Shown here: positions 1 through 9,630 of the stretch, in pieces | How positions within the stretch are numbered: the first letter of the stretch is position 1 | Layout: every line of letters starts with the position of its first letter | NCBI GenBank assembly: GCA_947503155.1 | Contig: CANNCL010000001.1 | Location: forward strand, 1,054,001 to 1,118,000 | Length of the DNA: 64,000 nt | Direction: 5' to 3' | DNA from: an uncultured Erythrobacter sp. | GTDB lineage: Bacteria > Pseudomonadota > Alphaproteobacteria > Sphingomonadales > Sphingomonadaceae | Notes under the pieces: model-generated | Database searches by the model: none | What the model saw: the letters and a program-made list of their open reading frames with translations, nothing else | Told to the model about the DNA's origin: nothing | Position numbers and translations under genes: made by a program

Positions 1-147
1 GATCGGCATCAGTCCCTGCGCAGTGCCAAAAATGACACCTATTTCAATCGCTCGAAAAATGCTGTGTTCGCCATTTGCGCCGCGAACTAGGGCAACCGCA
101 ACGGCATCCATAGCCAGGCCGAGGGAGAGAATGATCAACGAGAACAT
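1..147 (-). CDS. mntP: MntP-like manganese efflux pump, N-terminal part (cut by window edge)
   Basis: Only the first 49 codons lie in the window; the gene continues past the left edge. The visible part holds the first membrane helix with the family motif LSLGLAMDAVAVAL, in which the Asp belongs to the MntP metal path, and the start of a second helix with FGTAQGLMPI. MntP exports excess Mn(II) across the inner membrane. An in-frame TTG lies upstream, but the ATG fits the usual MntP N-terminus. No clear ribosome-binding site is seen. Identification rests on a short stretch, so it is likely rather than certain. It fits the metal-homeostasis theme of the next 9 kb. Confidence 0.65.
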   Translation of the reverse strand, partial: MFSLIILSLGLAMDAVAVALVRGANGEHSIFRAIEIGVIFGTAQGLMPI

Positions 148-188
148 TGCTCGCCACAATAGTGCGGCTGCCAAATCTAAGGAAGGCT

Positions 189-223
189 GCAATTAGGTCG
201 TAAGCAGACACTCCGCTTTCAGC
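189..223 (+). repeat. dispersed intergenic repeat, copy 1
   Basis: Carries the core AATTAGGTCGTAAGCAGAC followed by CTCCGCTTTCAGC. The same core, with a few changes, recurs near 243, 21701, 23299 and 25384, always outside genes. Function unknown; it looks like a family of degenerate intergenic repeats. Confidence 0.5.
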
Positions 224-242
224 AATGCACTGCCACTTGCAG

Positions 243-273
243 ACAGACTGCTATCGACCCAATATCGGATGTT
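243..273 (-). repeat. dispersed intergenic repeat, copy 2 (inverted)
   Basis: Read on the minus strand it gives ATATTGGGTCGATAGCAGTC, matching the core of copy 1 and of the later copies. It lies inverted to copy 1, so the two could form a loose stem between mntP and the glutaredoxin-MauE gene. Confidence 0.45.
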
Positions 274-294
274 CGAGGACGGCTTGCAAGTTAT

Positions 295-1035
295 TCAAAC
301 AATCACTGACTTCGTCAGCATCCATATAGCCATACAAATCATAAACAGGTTCTCCGTAAGCGAAACGAAACCCAGCGGCACATTGCTGTCCCCGCCGACG
401 CAGGCGCATTTGAGTTCACGCTTGTCGATATAGACCGCCTTGATCACGCTCACCGCGCCGATCGTCCCAATGAAGAGCGCAACCGGGATCGATACGACAT
501 TCAAGATCTGCGCTGTCATCAGCACGCCAGCGAGCCCTTCCGCAAAAGGGTAGATGTAGCCGTAAGGCACCCAGCGTTTGGCGAGCAGATCGTAGTTGAG
601 GAACATGGTCGAGAAGCTCTCGACATCGCGCAGTTTGAGATAGGCAAGGCCGCACATTGAGAAGCTGACGAACCACTCAGCAGCGAGAATTGAGAGCGGT
701 TGCCCGGTAGCAATCCACGCCGCGCCAAGCGCCATTAGCGCCATCATTCCAAACAACGCAGCGACCGGTTGGTAGCTGACGTCGTCACTCTTGGCAGGTT
801 TTCCCAAATGTGCTGCGACAGCAGTGTAACCGCCAATGCGATCGTCACCGATCCATGTTTGCGGTGTGGTTTCGACGCCGTGCTTTGCTTTGAAAGCGTC
901 GGTTTCTTCGCGGGTCGTGAGGTGATGATCTTCGACCGAGAAACCATTGCGTTCCAAAAGCCATTTTGCCTTTATTCCGTAAGGGCAAGTGTGGTGGTCC
1001 ATGACCATGCGGTAAAGTGTGGCTGTCTTGGCCAT
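295..1035 (-). CDS. Glutaredoxin-MauE/DoxX fusion membrane protein
   Basis: About 246 residues. The N-terminal 80 residues form a glutaredoxin domain with the CPYG active site near residue 17 and a TTPQTWI segment that carries the cis-proline. The rest is a four-helix membrane domain of the MauE/DoxX type, with a C-terminal CACVGGDSNVPLGF segment typical of these redox-linked proteins. The expected role is thiol-disulfide exchange at the inner membrane, possibly for envelope or metal proteins. An in-frame TTG two codons upstream is possible, but ATG followed by AKTATLYRM is the natural start. It lies two bases after the DUF305 stop, so the two genes form an operon read from the CsoR-type operator near 1600. 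Confidence 0.75.
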   Translation of the reverse strand: MAKTATLYRMVMDHHTCPYGIKAKWLLERNGFSVEDHHLTTREETDAFKAKHGVETTPQTWIGDDRIGGYTAVAAHLGKPAKSDDVSYQPVAALFGMMALMALGAAWIATGQPLSILAAEWFVSFSMCGLAYLKLRDVESFSTMFLNYDLLAKRWVPYGYIYPFAEGLAGVLMTAQILNVVSIPVALFIGTIGAVSVIKAVYIDKRELKCACVGGDSNVPLGFVSLTENLFMICMAIWMLTKSVIV

Positions 1036-1037
1036 AA

Positions 1038-1562
1038 TCAATCCTTCGGTTCCAGTGCGCCTTCAAATTCCGGGATCGGGCGAGCCTCTGCCTCTGCTTC
1101 AGTTTCTGCCTTGCCGTTGGTTTCGATGTCTTCGATCAGCCACTGCATTTCTTTGATTTCGCGGCGCTGAGCCTTGATGATATCGTCAGCGAGCGCTCGG
1201 ACACGCACATCCTCGATGTCGGCGCGTTCGCTAGTGAGAATTGCAATTGAGTGGTGCGGTATCATCGCCTTTTGCCACGCCTGATCCGAAACAGTGTCTT
1301 GTGACCGCACTAGATAAAGCGAGCCTGCGAAAAGCACGGCAGCCCCAAGGAGAATAACTGTATTTGCCCGCTTGTTCTCATACATGTGCAACATAAACAG
1401 CAGCATCACGATAGCCATGGCTCCGCCCATGTAGAGCGCCATGTATGTCCGTGTTTCGCTGAAAAATACGTGATCCAGTGAATAGGTGTTCAGATACATC
1501 AGGGCAAACATGACGAGCGTCGATGTCGCTATCATGGCGATGAAACGGGTATATTTTGACAT
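1038..1562 (-). CDS. DUF305-type membrane protein
   Basis: 174 residues. Three hydrophobic segments (about 8-28, 38-58 and 68-86) precede a periplasmic or cytoplasmic region with the DUF305 signature MIPHHSIAILTSERA and a helical stretch ending EIKEMQWLIEDIE. DUF305 proteins often lie beside copper and other metal-resistance genes, and their paired His residues are presumed metal ligands. It is the first gene of an operon with the glutaredoxin-MauE gene. A 17-bp CsoR-like palindrome lies 30 bases upstream of its ATG, so copper-responsive repression is likely. The exact function of the family is not established. Confidence 0.75.
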   Translation of the reverse strand: MSKYTRFIAMIATSTLVMFALMYLNTYSLDHVFFSETRTYMALYMGGAMAIVMLLFMLHMYENKRANTVILLGAAVLFAGSLYLVRSQDTVSDQAWQKAMIPHHSIAILTSERADIEDVRVRALADDIIKAQRREIKEMQWLIEDIETNGKAETEAEAEARPIPEFEGALEPKD

Positions 1563-1591
1563 TACATTGCTCCTTCTTCGTCGGTTTGAAA

Positions 1592-1608
1592 ATACCCCAA
1601 TAGGGTAT
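1592..1608. promoter_or_regulatory. CsoR-type operator 1 (upstream of DUF305 operon)
   Basis: ATACCCCAATAGGGTAT is a perfect palindrome with 6-bp arms ATACCC/GGGTAT and a 5-bp centre. It matches the G/C-tract palindromes bound by CsoR/RcnR-family repressors. A close copy lies before csoR itself about 1 kb away. Regulation is inferred from this match and from the neighbouring csoR gene. Confidence 0.7.
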
Positions 1609-1745
1609 CTACGCAGTTGAATAGAGCATTGTTCCGAGATTCTGAACTGCCCTACAAGCGAACCTCACCTAACTCGTCGTTCTGGCAGACATTGAGCATC
1701 AGTTTCTCACCCGACTTATTGAACAATCGTAGGTAATTCTGCCAA

Positions 1746-2357
1746 TCAATGACTGCCGAATAAGTGATTGGAGCCATGCGCGAGCTCTGCCCCAAAATAT
1801 CCTTGAATCACCACTAGGATAGCCACTCCAAAAATCAGAAATCGGAAAATTCCGAGACGCTCTTTTTCGAGCGTACAAACGATCGCAGCCAAACCGCCAA
1901 TTATAGCAATGCCGGAGCCAAGCCAGCGATGTACCTGCATCGCCTCATTGCCTCCGAATGATAATCCCGTATGAATCCAGCCAAACAGCGCCGCAATACA
2001 TGCTCCGACCGCGCCGCCCAGCACCAAGGCTCGCACAGTTGATCGCAGAGGCGCCGCAGGGCGTATAATCAATATAAACTCCAGAATTGCCGCAGTGAGA
2101 AACAGGGCGATTGGGAAGTGAACTGTTGCTGGATGCAGGTTCTTCAAAACGGTCCGTGTATCCGAAACGAAACTTTCTTCGCCGCCCTGTGAAGAGGTCA
2201 ACTGCGGCGTGCTGGAGCTCGTTGGTTTCTTTATTGCTGAAGCTTCAAGCTCCGACGTTACGACCGGGGCGTCATGGGGCTTGTCGCCGTGAGCATTCGC
2301 GGCCGGCAGGCTGACAATCGCTAATGCTGCCATCAAAATCACGAACAGCCATCTCAT
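1746..2357 (-). CDS. DUF2231 membrane protein with signal peptide
   Basis: 203 residues. Residues 1-22 look like a signal peptide ending at ANA, followed by a His/Asp-containing linker (AHGDKPHD). Four membrane helices follow, the first led by NLHPATVHFPIALFL, the DUF2231 signature. DUF2231 proteins are predicted multi-helix membrane proteins, some of which carry heme or redox roles; the role here is unknown. The start codon overlaps the csoR stop by 4 bases (ATGA), so it is co-transcribed with csoR and presumably copper-regulated. Confidence 0.7.
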   Translation of the reverse strand: MRWLFVILMAALAIVSLPAANAHGDKPHDAPVVTSELEASAIKKPTSSSTPQLTSSQGGEESFVSDTRTVLKNLHPATVHFPIALFLTAAILEFILIIRPAAPLRSTVRALVLGGAVGACIAALFGWIHTGLSFGGNEAMQVHRWLGSGIAIIGGLAAIVCTLEKERLGIFRFLIFGVAILVVIQGYFGAELAHGSNHLFGSH

Positions 2358-2626
2358 CGCTTGGCCTTTTCAAACAATTCTATGAGCTCATTGAACTTTT
2401 CGCGTTGCTCGCCTTCATCACCGGTCGAAATCGCTTCGGCTACGCAGCAAGCAGCGTGATCCTTGAGAACCTGCGTTTCCACCTTGGCCAAGGCCGCTTT
2501 GACAGCTTGAATTTGATGAAGGATGTCGATGCAGTAGCGATCATCATCTATCATTTGGGCCACCCCGCGCACTTGACCAGCAATCCGGTTGAGACGGTTC
2601 AGCTTTGCGCTGTTCTTTTCACTCAT
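2354..2626 (-). CDS. csoR: CsoR/FrmR-family metal-sensing repressor
   Basis: About 90 residues, all-helical DUF156 family. The opening NRLNRIAGQVRGV is the family signature. Cys32, His57 and Cys61 sit in the C-H-C positions that bind Cu(I) in CsoR, which supports copper rather than formaldehyde sensing. A longer reading with an upstream start exists, but it would run through the operator; the chosen ATG gives the normal family length. A palindromic operator lies 18 bases upstream of the start, so autoregulation is likely. The Cus operon begins 150 bases away on the other strand and probably shares the control region. Confidence 0.85.
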   Translation of the reverse strand: MSEKNSAKLNRLNRIAGQVRGVAQMIDDDRYCIDILHQIQAVKAALAKVETQVLKDHAACCVAEAISTGDEGEQREKFNELIELFEKAKR

Positions 2627-2643
2627 TGATTGATCTCGCTGAA

Positions 2644-2660
2644 ATACTCCGTGGGGGTAT
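2644..2660. promoter_or_regulatory. CsoR-type operator 2 (csoR / cus divergent region)
   Basis: ATACTCCGTGGGGGTAT has 6-bp arms around a 5-bp centre with a single mismatch, the same design as the site at 1592. It sits between csoR and the divergent cus operon and could control both. Confidence 0.7.
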
Positions 2661-2774
2661 ACAGGTGATGCGCGTTGAATTCCAGCCCGATGTGAACTGA
2701 CGTGAGCGAAATTGCCAAAACCACCAATCCACAACCGTCTTGCCGCGCTGGCATCCTAGGTCTAGGCTACGCCT

Positions 2775-3152
2775 GTGCAATTATTACGTTTCATCTTTTT
2801 TATGTCATTGTGTGCAGGCCTGATCTTTCAGGTTTCAGCGCAAGCGTCGGTCTTGCCCCAGGCAGAACCAATGCAAATGGCAGATTGTGCAAAGATGATG
2901 CACCACTCCGAAGATCAATCCGAGGATCAGTCTTTGGGGCATAAACACACCGACGACAGCGATGGCGCATGCGAAGACATGTCGCTTGCTTGTATGCAGG
3001 CAATGAATGCGGTTGCTCCGGTTTGGTTGGGAAGCGATCCGACACCCTCCCTCGCAAAACACTTTACCGCGCCTGCCATCTATACGACGGACTACCAAGA
3101 GCAGCTGGCGAGCCAGATTTCTGCCCCGGATTATCCGCCCCCACGAACCTAA
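2775..3152 (+). CDS. Small exported Met/His/Cys-rich protein at head of cus operon
   Basis: 125 residues from a GTG start; an ATG nine codons later is possible but would cut the signal peptide. Residues 1-24 form a signal peptide. The mature part carries many soft-metal ligands (MQMADCAKMMHH, then DQSLGHKHTDDSD and further Cys and Met). No named domain is recognised. Proteins of this kind commonly precede Cus/Czc operons in sphingomonads. The location before cusC suggests periplasmic copper or silver binding, which is inference. A small stem (GGACGC/GCGTCC) follows in the gap before cusC. Confidence 0.55.
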   Translation: MQLLRFIFFMSLCAGLIFQVSAQASVLPQAEPMQMADCAKMMHHSEDQSEDQSLGHKHTDDSDGACEDMSLACMQAMNAVAPVWLGSDPTPSLAKHFTAPAIYTTDYQEQLASQISAPDYPPPRT

Positions 3153-3273
3153 CTCGAATATGAGCAACTAGGACGCGAAGCGTCCGTCTCCACGTGGTCC
3201 CAACCCGATTTACGCCCTGTTTTTGAGCAGTTCGGCGGTGGCTTTTGGCCCGAAGTTCGAGTGAGAATTACAC

Positions 3274-4509
3274 ATGAAATGGTTTATAGGCGGGGCCCTA
3301 TTCGCGGCTCTTTTGCCAGCGCATGTCGTCGTGGCGCAGCCAGTTGGCTACGCAGAAGCCCTACGTGCGGCTCGCGCTGATCAGCCGCTATTGAGGGCGG
3401 GCGAAATGCGTGTCAACGGAGCGCGCGAAGCTTCGGAGGCAGCAAATGAACTGCCCGATCCGATTCTGCGAGGCGGCGTTGCCAACCTCCCTGTTACGGG
3501 GCCGGCCGCGTTTGAACTGGATCGGCAATTGCCGACACAAGTTAGTATCGGGATTGAGCAACAGATACCGAATTTGGCGAGGCGCAGAGCGCGGCAAGGC
3601 GTGGCACTTTCCGGCGTTCGCGTTGCACAAACCCGATTGGGGCTAGCGGAGCGTAATGTCGATGTTGCGACAGGCACGGCATGGATGCGGCTGTATTTTG
3701 CTCAGGAACGGCTTGCGGTTGCTCAGACCGCGCTGATCGACATTCGCGCGCTTGTTCCGGTTGCGAACAGCGCCGTTGCCTCAGGCTCAGCCCGCCCCGC
3801 TGAAAGTCTCGCGATCCGCCGCGAATTGTTAGGGATTGAAGATGCGATCACGCGCATTGAAGCAGAACGTGACACGGATAGGGCAATGCTTTCGAGCTAC
3901 ACCAATATTGCAGATCCTATCGCACAGGGCAGCCCGCCCATGGCTCAGATCGATGCGGCGGTATTGCGCAATTTTCTCGAACAAAACCCTGAAATCCTGT
4001 TTGCCGATGCGGCAAGCGATCTGGCCGAGGCAGATGCTGATCTTGCCCGATCACGTCTCAGGCCAGATTTCGGTGTAAGTGTGAGTTACGGCCGCCGCGA
4101 CACGAGGTTTGGCGACGCCGTTTCGGTCATGGGTTCGGTCACCTTGCCAATCTTCGCAGGTCGCCGTCAAAACCCGCGTATTCGGGCTGCGGAAGCCCAA
4201 GCGGGAGCCGCTTTTGCGGAGCGTGACGAACGCTTGCGGGCTTTGAAGGTTCAGCTTGAAACAGACCTTGCTGGATGGCGCAGCGCCTTTCGCCAATGGG
4301 AGCGGGCGCGCGATGAATTGCTTCCGCTCGCGCGGGACCGTGCAGAACTGGAAACCGCCAGCTTTGCAGCAGGACGCGCGGATTTGATCGATGTAATCGC
4401 AGCCAAGACCGCTCTTGTGCTGCTCGAACTTGAAATTCTGGAACGCGAGGCCGCCGCTGCTGAGCAGGCTGTCGCACTTCGTCTAACCTATTCAGAGGTG
4501 CAGCCATGA
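3274..4509 (+). CDS. cusC: TolC-family outer membrane factor of the Cus system
   Basis: 411 residues. A signal peptide (1-21, ending VVA) is followed by two TolC-type helical repeats. The conserved pattern is seen in ANELPDPILRGG near residue 55, PDFGVSVSY and VTLPIF in the second half, and the helical tail ALVLLELEILEREA. It would form the outer-membrane channel through which CusA/CusB expel Cu(I) or Ag(I). Its length is usual for CzcC/CusC proteins. It overlaps cusB by 4 bases (ATGA), showing tight translational coupling. No lipobox is seen, unlike E. coli CusC. Confidence 0.85.
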   Translation: MKWFIGGALFAALLPAHVVVAQPVGYAEALRAARADQPLLRAGEMRVNGAREASEAANELPDPILRGGVANLPVTGPAAFELDRQLPTQVSIGIEQQIPNLARRRARQGVALSGVRVAQTRLGLAERNVDVATGTAWMRLYFAQERLAVAQTALIDIRALVPVANSAVASGSARPAESLAIRRELLGIEDAITRIEAERDTDRAMLSSYTNIADPIAQGSPPMAQIDAAVLRNFLEQNPEILFADAASDLAEADADLARSRLRPDFGVSVSYGRRDTRFGDAVSVMGSVTLPIFAGRRQNPRIRAAEAQAGAAFAERDERLRALKVQLETDLAGWRSAFRQWERARDELLPLARDRAELETASFAAGRADLIDVIAAKTALVLLELEILEREAAAAEQAVALRLTYSEVQP

Positions 4510-6008
4510 CCGAAACAGCCGAACGTTTCACGCCAGCACAGCGCACTTATGGCGTAATGGCAGCAGTGGCTCTTGTCAGCATCGCGGCAGGATACGGCCT
4601 ATCGATATTTATGGGTAACAGTAGCGATGGCGGGGACATGTCTGCCTCGGCTGACGGTGGCTGCGAGGAGGTCCTTTATTGGTACGACCCCATGGTCCCG
4701 GCGCAGCGTTTTGACCAGCCGGGTAAATCCCCATTTATGGATATGGAGCTCGTGGCAAAATGCGCCGGAGAGGCCGCTACCGCCGGGGTGCAAATCGATC
4801 CGGGGTTGGTCCAGAATTTCGGCATCCGCACCGAGGCGGCCAAATTTGGCGTCTTAGAATCTGAGATCACTGTTACCGGCGTGCTCGCTTATAATGGCCG
4901 CGACGTCGCGATCGTCCAACCGCGTGCGGGCGGCTATGTTCAGCGCACCTATCGCCGGGCACAGGATGATGTTGTAAGCCGAGGCGCGCCGTTGGTCGAT
5001 ATTCTCGTGCCGGAATGGGGCGGAGCGCAGCGCGAGTACCTGGCAGTGCTGGGCACCGGAGACGAAGCGCTTGCGGGCGCCATGCGTCAACGAATGCTGC
5101 TGCTGGGGATGCCTGCTGGCATGATTGATACCGTCAGGCGCACAGGCCGCGCTCAGACCACGATCACTGTTGCTGCTCCCATTGGCGGGGCGATCACGAT
5201 GCTCAGCGTGCGTTCCGGTATGACGGTGGTGGAAGGCCAAACTTTGGCGGAAATCACAGGCTTCTCTCCGATATGGTTAGAAGCATCGGTTCCTGAAATG
5301 CAGGCCGCAGATATCCGCGTAGGTCAGCCGGTCCATGCGGCGCTGGCTGCATTTCCAGAAGAACGCTTTGCAGGACGTATCACAGCTATACTGCCCAGCG
5401 CAGATGCGCAAAGCCGCACGATCACTGTGCGCGCTGAACTTGGTAATTCGAGCGGCAGACTGAAACCGGGTATGTTCGCTCAAGTTTCGCTTTCGCCCGA
5501 TACTCGCCGCGCTTTGCTTGTTCCGTCAGAGGCGATAATTCGGACCGGGCGCAGGGCAATCGTCATGCTCAAACAGGGCGAAGGCGGCTTTCTTCCAGCC
5601 GAAGTCGAAATTGGACGAGAAGCTGGCGGGCGGACTGAAGTTCTCGCAGGCCTTACAGAAGGCGAAGAGGTCGTCATTTCCGGGCAATTCCTGCTCGATT
5701 CCGAAGCGAGCCTATCTGGCCTGAACATAAGGCCTGTGAGCGGAGCCGTGTCAGGCGAGCCCGATGGTTCTGGGACGGAGGGACGGACCTATCAAACAAC
5801 TGGACGCGTCACAAAAATTTCCGGGACGTCGATCACCTTAAATCATCCCGCAGTGCCAGAGCTCAACTGGCCGGCGATGGTCATGCCGTTTGCGCTTGCC
5901 AAACCGTCTTTGGCGGAAGGGCTGGAACCCGGTGATAATGTGGAGTTTACCTTCACTCAGCTCGGGACCGGGCCGAGAATTGAGTCGATCAGGAAAACCG
6001 GCCAATGA
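4506..6008 (+). CDS. cusB: RND periplasmic adaptor CusB with metal-binding domain and C-terminal CusF domain
   Basis: 500 residues. An N-terminal membrane anchor (about 16-36) precedes a heavy-metal-binding domain at 53-86 with YDPMVP and [10 protein letters not shown]. Then come the lipoyl/barrel-sandwich hybrid, the alpha-hairpin and beta-barrel parts of a membrane fusion protein. The last 70 residues form a CusF-like beta-barrel with [10 protein letters not shown], the Trp/Met copper site. The adaptor links CusA to the outer-membrane channel and passes metal from the chaperone to the pump. Fusion of CusF to CusB is a known variant. It overlaps both neighbours by 4 bases. The window also carries a separate CusF-like lipoprotein, so the system has two CusF modules. 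Confidence 0.9.
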   Translation: MTETAERFTPAQRTYGVMAAVALVSIAAGYGLSIFMGNSSDGGDMSASADGGCEEVLYWYDPMVPAQRFDQPGKSPFMDMELVAKCAGEAATAGVQIDPGLVQNFGIRTEAAKFGVLESEITVTGVLAYNGRDVAIVQPRAGGYVQRTYRRAQDDVVSRGAPLVDILVPEWGGAQREYLAVLGTGDEALAGAMRQRMLLLGMPAGMIDTVRRTGRAQTTITVAAPIGGAITMLSVRSGMTVVEGQTLAEITGFSPIWLEASVPEMQAADIRVGQPVHAALAAFPEERFAGRITAILPSADAQSRTITVRAELGNSSGRLKPGMFAQVSLSPDTRRALLVPSEAIIRTGRRAIVMLKQGEGGFLPAEVEIGREAGGRTEVLAGLTEGEEVVISGQFLLDSEASLSGLNIRPVSGAVSGEPDGSGTEGRTYQTTGRVTKISGTSITLNHPAVPELNWPAMVMPFALAKPSLAEGLEPGDNVEFTFTQLGTGPRIESIRKTGQ

Positions 6009-9000
6009 TCGCCCGGATCATCGACCTGTCGATAGCCAATCGTTTCTTGGTTATCCTAGCGGCCATTGCAGTGACGCTGGCGGGTTTTTGGGCAGTGCGC
6101 ACAACACCGGTCGATGCAATCCCTGATCTATCGGACGTTCAGGTGGTGGTTCGCGCGAATTATGCGGGGCAAGCCCCGCAGATTGTCGAAGATCAGGTGA
6201 CCTACCCGCTCGCCACCACGATGCTGTCGGTCCCGGGAGCGGAAACGGTGCGCGGCTATTCGATGTTCGGCGACAGTTACGTTTATATCATATTCGAGGA
6301 TGGAACCGATCTTTACTGGGCCCGGTCACGGGTCCTCGAATACCTCAATCAGGTGCAAAACGAACTGCCCGAAGGTGTTACGAGTTCGCTAGGTCCAGAT
6401 GCAACCGGCGTGGGTTGGATTTACGAATACGCTTTGGTTGACCGCAGCGGCGGCAGTGATCTGGCCGGCCTCAGAAGTTTGCAAGACTGGTTTCTGCGTT
6501 ACGAACTGCAGACCATTCCGGGCATCGCCGAAGTGGCTAGCGTTGGCGGCATGGTGAAACAGTATCAGGTCATACTCGACCCTTACCGAATGGCCTCGTT
6601 CGGGGTGACCCATGCCGAAATCGTTGGCGCAATACAGGGCGCCAATCAGGAAACCGGCGGCTCAATCCTTGAATTGGGTGAAGCGGAATACATGGTCCGC
6701 GCATCTGGCTATCTCAGCACGCTGGACGATTTTCGTCAGATCCCGCTCAAGACAGTTGGCAGTGGCACTCCTGTCACCCTTTCCGATGTGGCGAACATTC
6801 AGATTGGCCCGGAAATGCGGCGCGGGATCGCAGAGCTGAACGGCGAAGGCGAAGTCACAGGCGGTATTATTGTACTGCGTCAGGGTGAAGATGCTCGCGC
6901 CACGATAGCAGCCGTCGAACAGAAGCTCGAAACGCTCAAAGCCAGCCTGCCCGAAGGTGTGGAGATTATCACGACTTATGATCGGTCGCAGCTCATTGAT
7001 GCGTCGATTGACAATCTGACGGGAAAATTGATCGCAGAATTCATCATCGTTGCGCTCGTTTGCGCGCTGTTCCTCTGGCATGTCCGTTCGGCGTTTGTGG
7101 CGATTGTTACACTGCCTTTGGGCGTGCTTGCGGCCTTTATCGTGATGCGGTTTCAAGGGGTCGATGCGAACATAATGTCGCTTGGCGGGATCGCGATTGC
7201 GATCGGGGCGATGGTCGATGCGGCCATTGTGATGGTCGAAAACGCGCATAAGCACATTGAACGATGGGAGGATGAAAATCCCGATGCGCACCTGCCGAAC
7301 GAGGAACGCTGGCATCTGATTGCGGATGCCGCAAAAGAGGTCGGACCGGCGCTGTTTTATAGCTTGCTGATTATCACCCTCTCGTTCCTACCGGTGTTTA
7401 CGTTGCAGGCTCAGGAAGGGCGTCTGTTTGCGCCGCTGGCCTTCACCAAAACATATGCGATGGCGGCAGCGGCGATTTTGTCTGTGACGCTGGTGCCGGT
7501 GCTAATGGGCTGGCTCATCAGGGGCAAAATCCCGCGTGAGGATTCTAATGTTCTGAACCGCTGGCTGACCAAGGCGTATCGGCCCGGTTTAGATTGGGTG
7601 ATGCATCGCCCCAAGATCACCCTGCTGCTTGCCGGACTGATTTTTCTAACCGCCGCAATCCCGCTCACGCGGCTCGGCGGAGAGTTCCTGCCCCCGCTTG
7701 ATGAAGGCGATCTGCTGTATATGCCCAGCGCATTGCCTGGCTTGTCACCAGGCGAAGCGTCGGCGCTGTTGCAGCGGACGGATAGGCTGATCAAATCGGT
7801 GCCAGAAGTCGATACAGTGTTCGGTAAAGCAGGGCGCGCAGACACGGCGACCGATCCGGCCCCGCTGACCATGTTTGAAACAACAATCCGGTTCAAACCG
7901 CGCGAGGAATGGCGTGCAGGTATGACGCCTGAAAAGTTGGTCGAAGAACTCGACCGAGTGGTGCAGGTGCCGGGTCTTGCTAATGTCTGGGTTCCTCCCA
8001 TTCGCAATCGGATAGACATGCTGGCGACTGGCATCAAAAGCCCTATCGGCGTGAAAGTATCGGGCGAGAATCTCGCTGAAATCGAGCGTGTTGCGCTGCA
8101 AATCGAAGGTGTCGCCAAACAAGTGCCCGGTGTAAGTTCGGCGCTCGCAGAACGGCTTTCGGGAGGCCGCTATATTGATATCGACATCAACCGAGCCGCT
8201 GCGGCGCGTTATGGGTTAAACATCGCCGACGTGCAGCAAATTGTTTCAGGCGCAGTTGGCGGTGCAAACATCGGCCGCACAATCGAAGGGCCAGCTCGCT
8301 ATCCCATCAATGTGCGTTATCCGCGCGAAATTCGTGACAGCCTAAGCGAGCTGAATGCACTCCCTTTGCTGACGCCATCTGGTGAGCAAATTACGCTCGG
8401 CACCGTTGCTGAGGTAAGTGTCAGTGACGGACCGCCCATACTCAAAAATGAACAAGGGCGTTTGGTCAGCGCCGTCTATGTCGATGTGCGCGGCCGCGAC
8501 CTTGCCTCTGTCGTCGGCGATCTTCAGCGCGCGCTCGCCGATGGTGTTGATCTGCCGCCGGGCGTTAGCCTGTCCTATGCGGGGCAGTTCGAATATCTAA
8601 CGCGCGCCTATGAACGGTTGCAGATTGTCGTCCCGGCCACGCTGGGGATCATATTCCTGCTGCTCTATTTGATTTTCCGGCGGTTTGATGAGGCGTTGTT
8701 GGTGATGGGAACCTTGCCGTTCGCACTGACCGGAGGGTTCTGGCTGCTTTACCTGATGGGTTACAACCAATCAGTCGCTACCGCCGTCGGCTTTATCGCC
8801 TTAGCTGGCGTGTCTGCGGAGTTTGGCGTTATCATGCTGATCTATCTCAAGTCCGCTTTAGAAAAGCGGTCCGGCGACCTCACAACAGAAACGACTACCG
8901 AAGCAATCCGAGAAGGCGCTTTGCTGCGCGTGCGGCCCAAAGCAATGACTGTTGCGGTCATTTTGGCTGGGCTGTTCCCAATCCTAATCGGAACTGGCGC

Positions 9001-9172
9001 AGGCTCAGAGGTGATGAGCCGGATCGCGGCTCCGATGATTGGCGGCATGATCACCGCGCCGCTTCTATCCATGTTTGTACTACCCGCCGCCTATCTGCTT
9101 ATGCGGCGTCCAAGGCCGGTTCGGCCAAAACCATCCCAAGGAGATGAAAAATGCGTACCCCAACCCTCGTGA
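6005..9172 (+). CDS. cusA: Heavy-metal efflux RND pump CusA/CzcA family
   Basis: 1055 residues, full length for the HME-RND family. Twelve membrane helices and two large periplasmic loops are recognisable. The helix-4 signature [16 protein letters not shown] and the N-terminal [15 protein letters not shown] are diagnostic for this family. With CusB and CusC it forms the tripartite proton-driven exporter. CusB-type partners carrying CusF and metal-binding domains point to monovalent Cu/Ag rather than Co/Zn/Cd. The start overlaps the cusB stop (ATGA) and the end overlaps the next gene by 22 bases. The operon is probably induced through CsoR or an unlinked regulator; no CusRS pair is seen here. 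Confidence 0.92.
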   Translation: MIARIIDLSIANRFLVILAAIAVTLAGFWAVRTTPVDAIPDLSDVQVVVRANYAGQAPQIVEDQVTYPLATTMLSVPGAETVRGYSMFGDSYVYIIFEDGTDLYWARSRVLEYLNQVQNELPEGVTSSLGPDATGVGWIYEYALVDRSGGSDLAGLRSLQDWFLRYELQTIPGIAEVASVGGMVKQYQVILDPYRMASFGVTHAEIVGAIQGANQETGGSILELGEAEYMVRASGYLSTLDDFRQIPLKTVGSGTPVTLSDVANIQIGPEMRRGIAELNGEGEVTGGIIVLRQGEDARATIAAVEQKLETLKASLPEGVEIITTYDRSQLIDASIDNLTGKLIAEFIIVALVCALFLWHVRSAFVAIVTLPLGVLAAFIVMRFQGVDANIMSLGGIAIAIGAMVDAAIVMVENAHKHIERWEDENPDAHLPNEERWHLIADAAKEVGPALFYSLLIITLSFLPVFTLQAQEGRLFAPLAFTKTYAMAAAAILSVTLVPVLMGWLIRGKIPREDSNVLNRWLTKAYRPGLDWVMHRPKITLLLAGLIFLTAAIPLTRLGGEFLPPLDEGDLLYMPSALPGLSPGEASALLQRTDRLIKSVPEVDTVFGKAGRADTATDPAPLTMFETTIRFKPREEWRAGMTPEKLVEELDRVVQVPGLANVWVPPIRNRIDMLATGIKSPIGVKVSGENLAEIERVALQIEGVAKQVPGVSSALAERLSGGRYIDIDINRAAAARYGLNIADVQQIVSGAVGGANIGRTIEGPARYPINVRYPREIRDSLSELNALPLLTPSGEQITLGTVAEVSVSDGPPILKNEQGRLVSAVYVDVRGRDLASVVGDLQRALADGVDLPPGVSLSYAGQFEYLTRAYERLQIVVPATLGIIFLLLYLIFRRFDEALLVMGTLPFALTGGFWLLYLMGYNQSVATAVGFIALAGVSAEFGVIMLIYLKSALEKRSGDLTTETTTEAIREGALLRVRPKAMTVAVILAGLFPILIGTGAGSEVMSRIAAPMIGGMITAPLLSMFVLPAAYLLMRRPRPVRPKPSQGDEKCVPQPS

Positions 9173-9513
9173 CTTTGTTGTCAGCCCCATTGTTGTTAGC
9201 TGCATGCGGCAGCGGCGATGAAAGCGAACAAATGGAAGATATGTCAGCTGAAGGTCATGACATGTCGATGATGGAAACTGAAACGGCGACAAAAATGGCC
9301 ACGGGTCTGGGCGTTGTGACCGCAATTGATAGCGAATCTGGCACCATCACAATTGACCATGAGCCGGTGCCAGCATTGGAATGGCCCGAGATGGTCATGG
9401 CATTCGAAGCCAATGAACAGATCCGCAGAGAAGTTGCAGTAGGAGACGAGATCTCGTTCGAATTCAACAGCGGCAGCGAGGGCAACGTCATTACATCGGT
9501 CGCAACAAAATGA
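9151..9513 (+). CDS. CusF-like copper-binding lipoprotein
   Basis: 120 residues. A lipoprotein signal ends in LAAC (Cys19). A Met/Asp/His-rich linker ([17 protein letters not shown]) leads into a CusF-type barrel with [10 protein letters not shown], containing the Trp and Met ligands of the Cu(I)/Ag(I) site. It would act in the periplasm, anchored to a membrane, handing metal to CusB. It begins inside the 3' end of cusA with the ribosome-binding site AAGGAG inside cusA. This is the last gene of the operon. Confidence 0.8.
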   Translation: MRTPTLVTLLSAPLLLAACGSGDESEQMEDMSAEGHDMSMMETETATKMATGLGVVTAIDSESGTITIDHEPVPALEWPEMVMAFEANEQIRREVAVGDEISFEFNSGSEGNVITSVATK

Positions 9514-9595
9514 CTTGAGCAATTTTGTATTTGAGTTCGTTGCCTAGGATCTTTTCTGGCTGCAGTGCTGAATGTCCGCTTCCTACACCGAGACT

Positions 9596-9622
9596 GGACG
9601 CCAGCCCAAGAGGCTGGCGTCC
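9596..9622 (+). terminator. Strong hairpin after the cus operon
   Basis: Arms GGACGCCAGCC and GGCTGGCGTCC pair perfectly over 11 bp around a 5-base loop. It lies 82 bases after the last cus gene. There is no run of T directly after the stem, so it may be an intrinsic terminator of weak type or the end of an integrated segment. Confidence 0.45.
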
Positions 9623-9630
9623 GGCTGCAG

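Noticed and set aside
6662..8118. Two open frames (217 and 235 codons) on the minus strand within cusA
   Set aside because: They are opposite a full-length RND pump with conserved motifs throughout, and their translations look like low-complexity antisense text.
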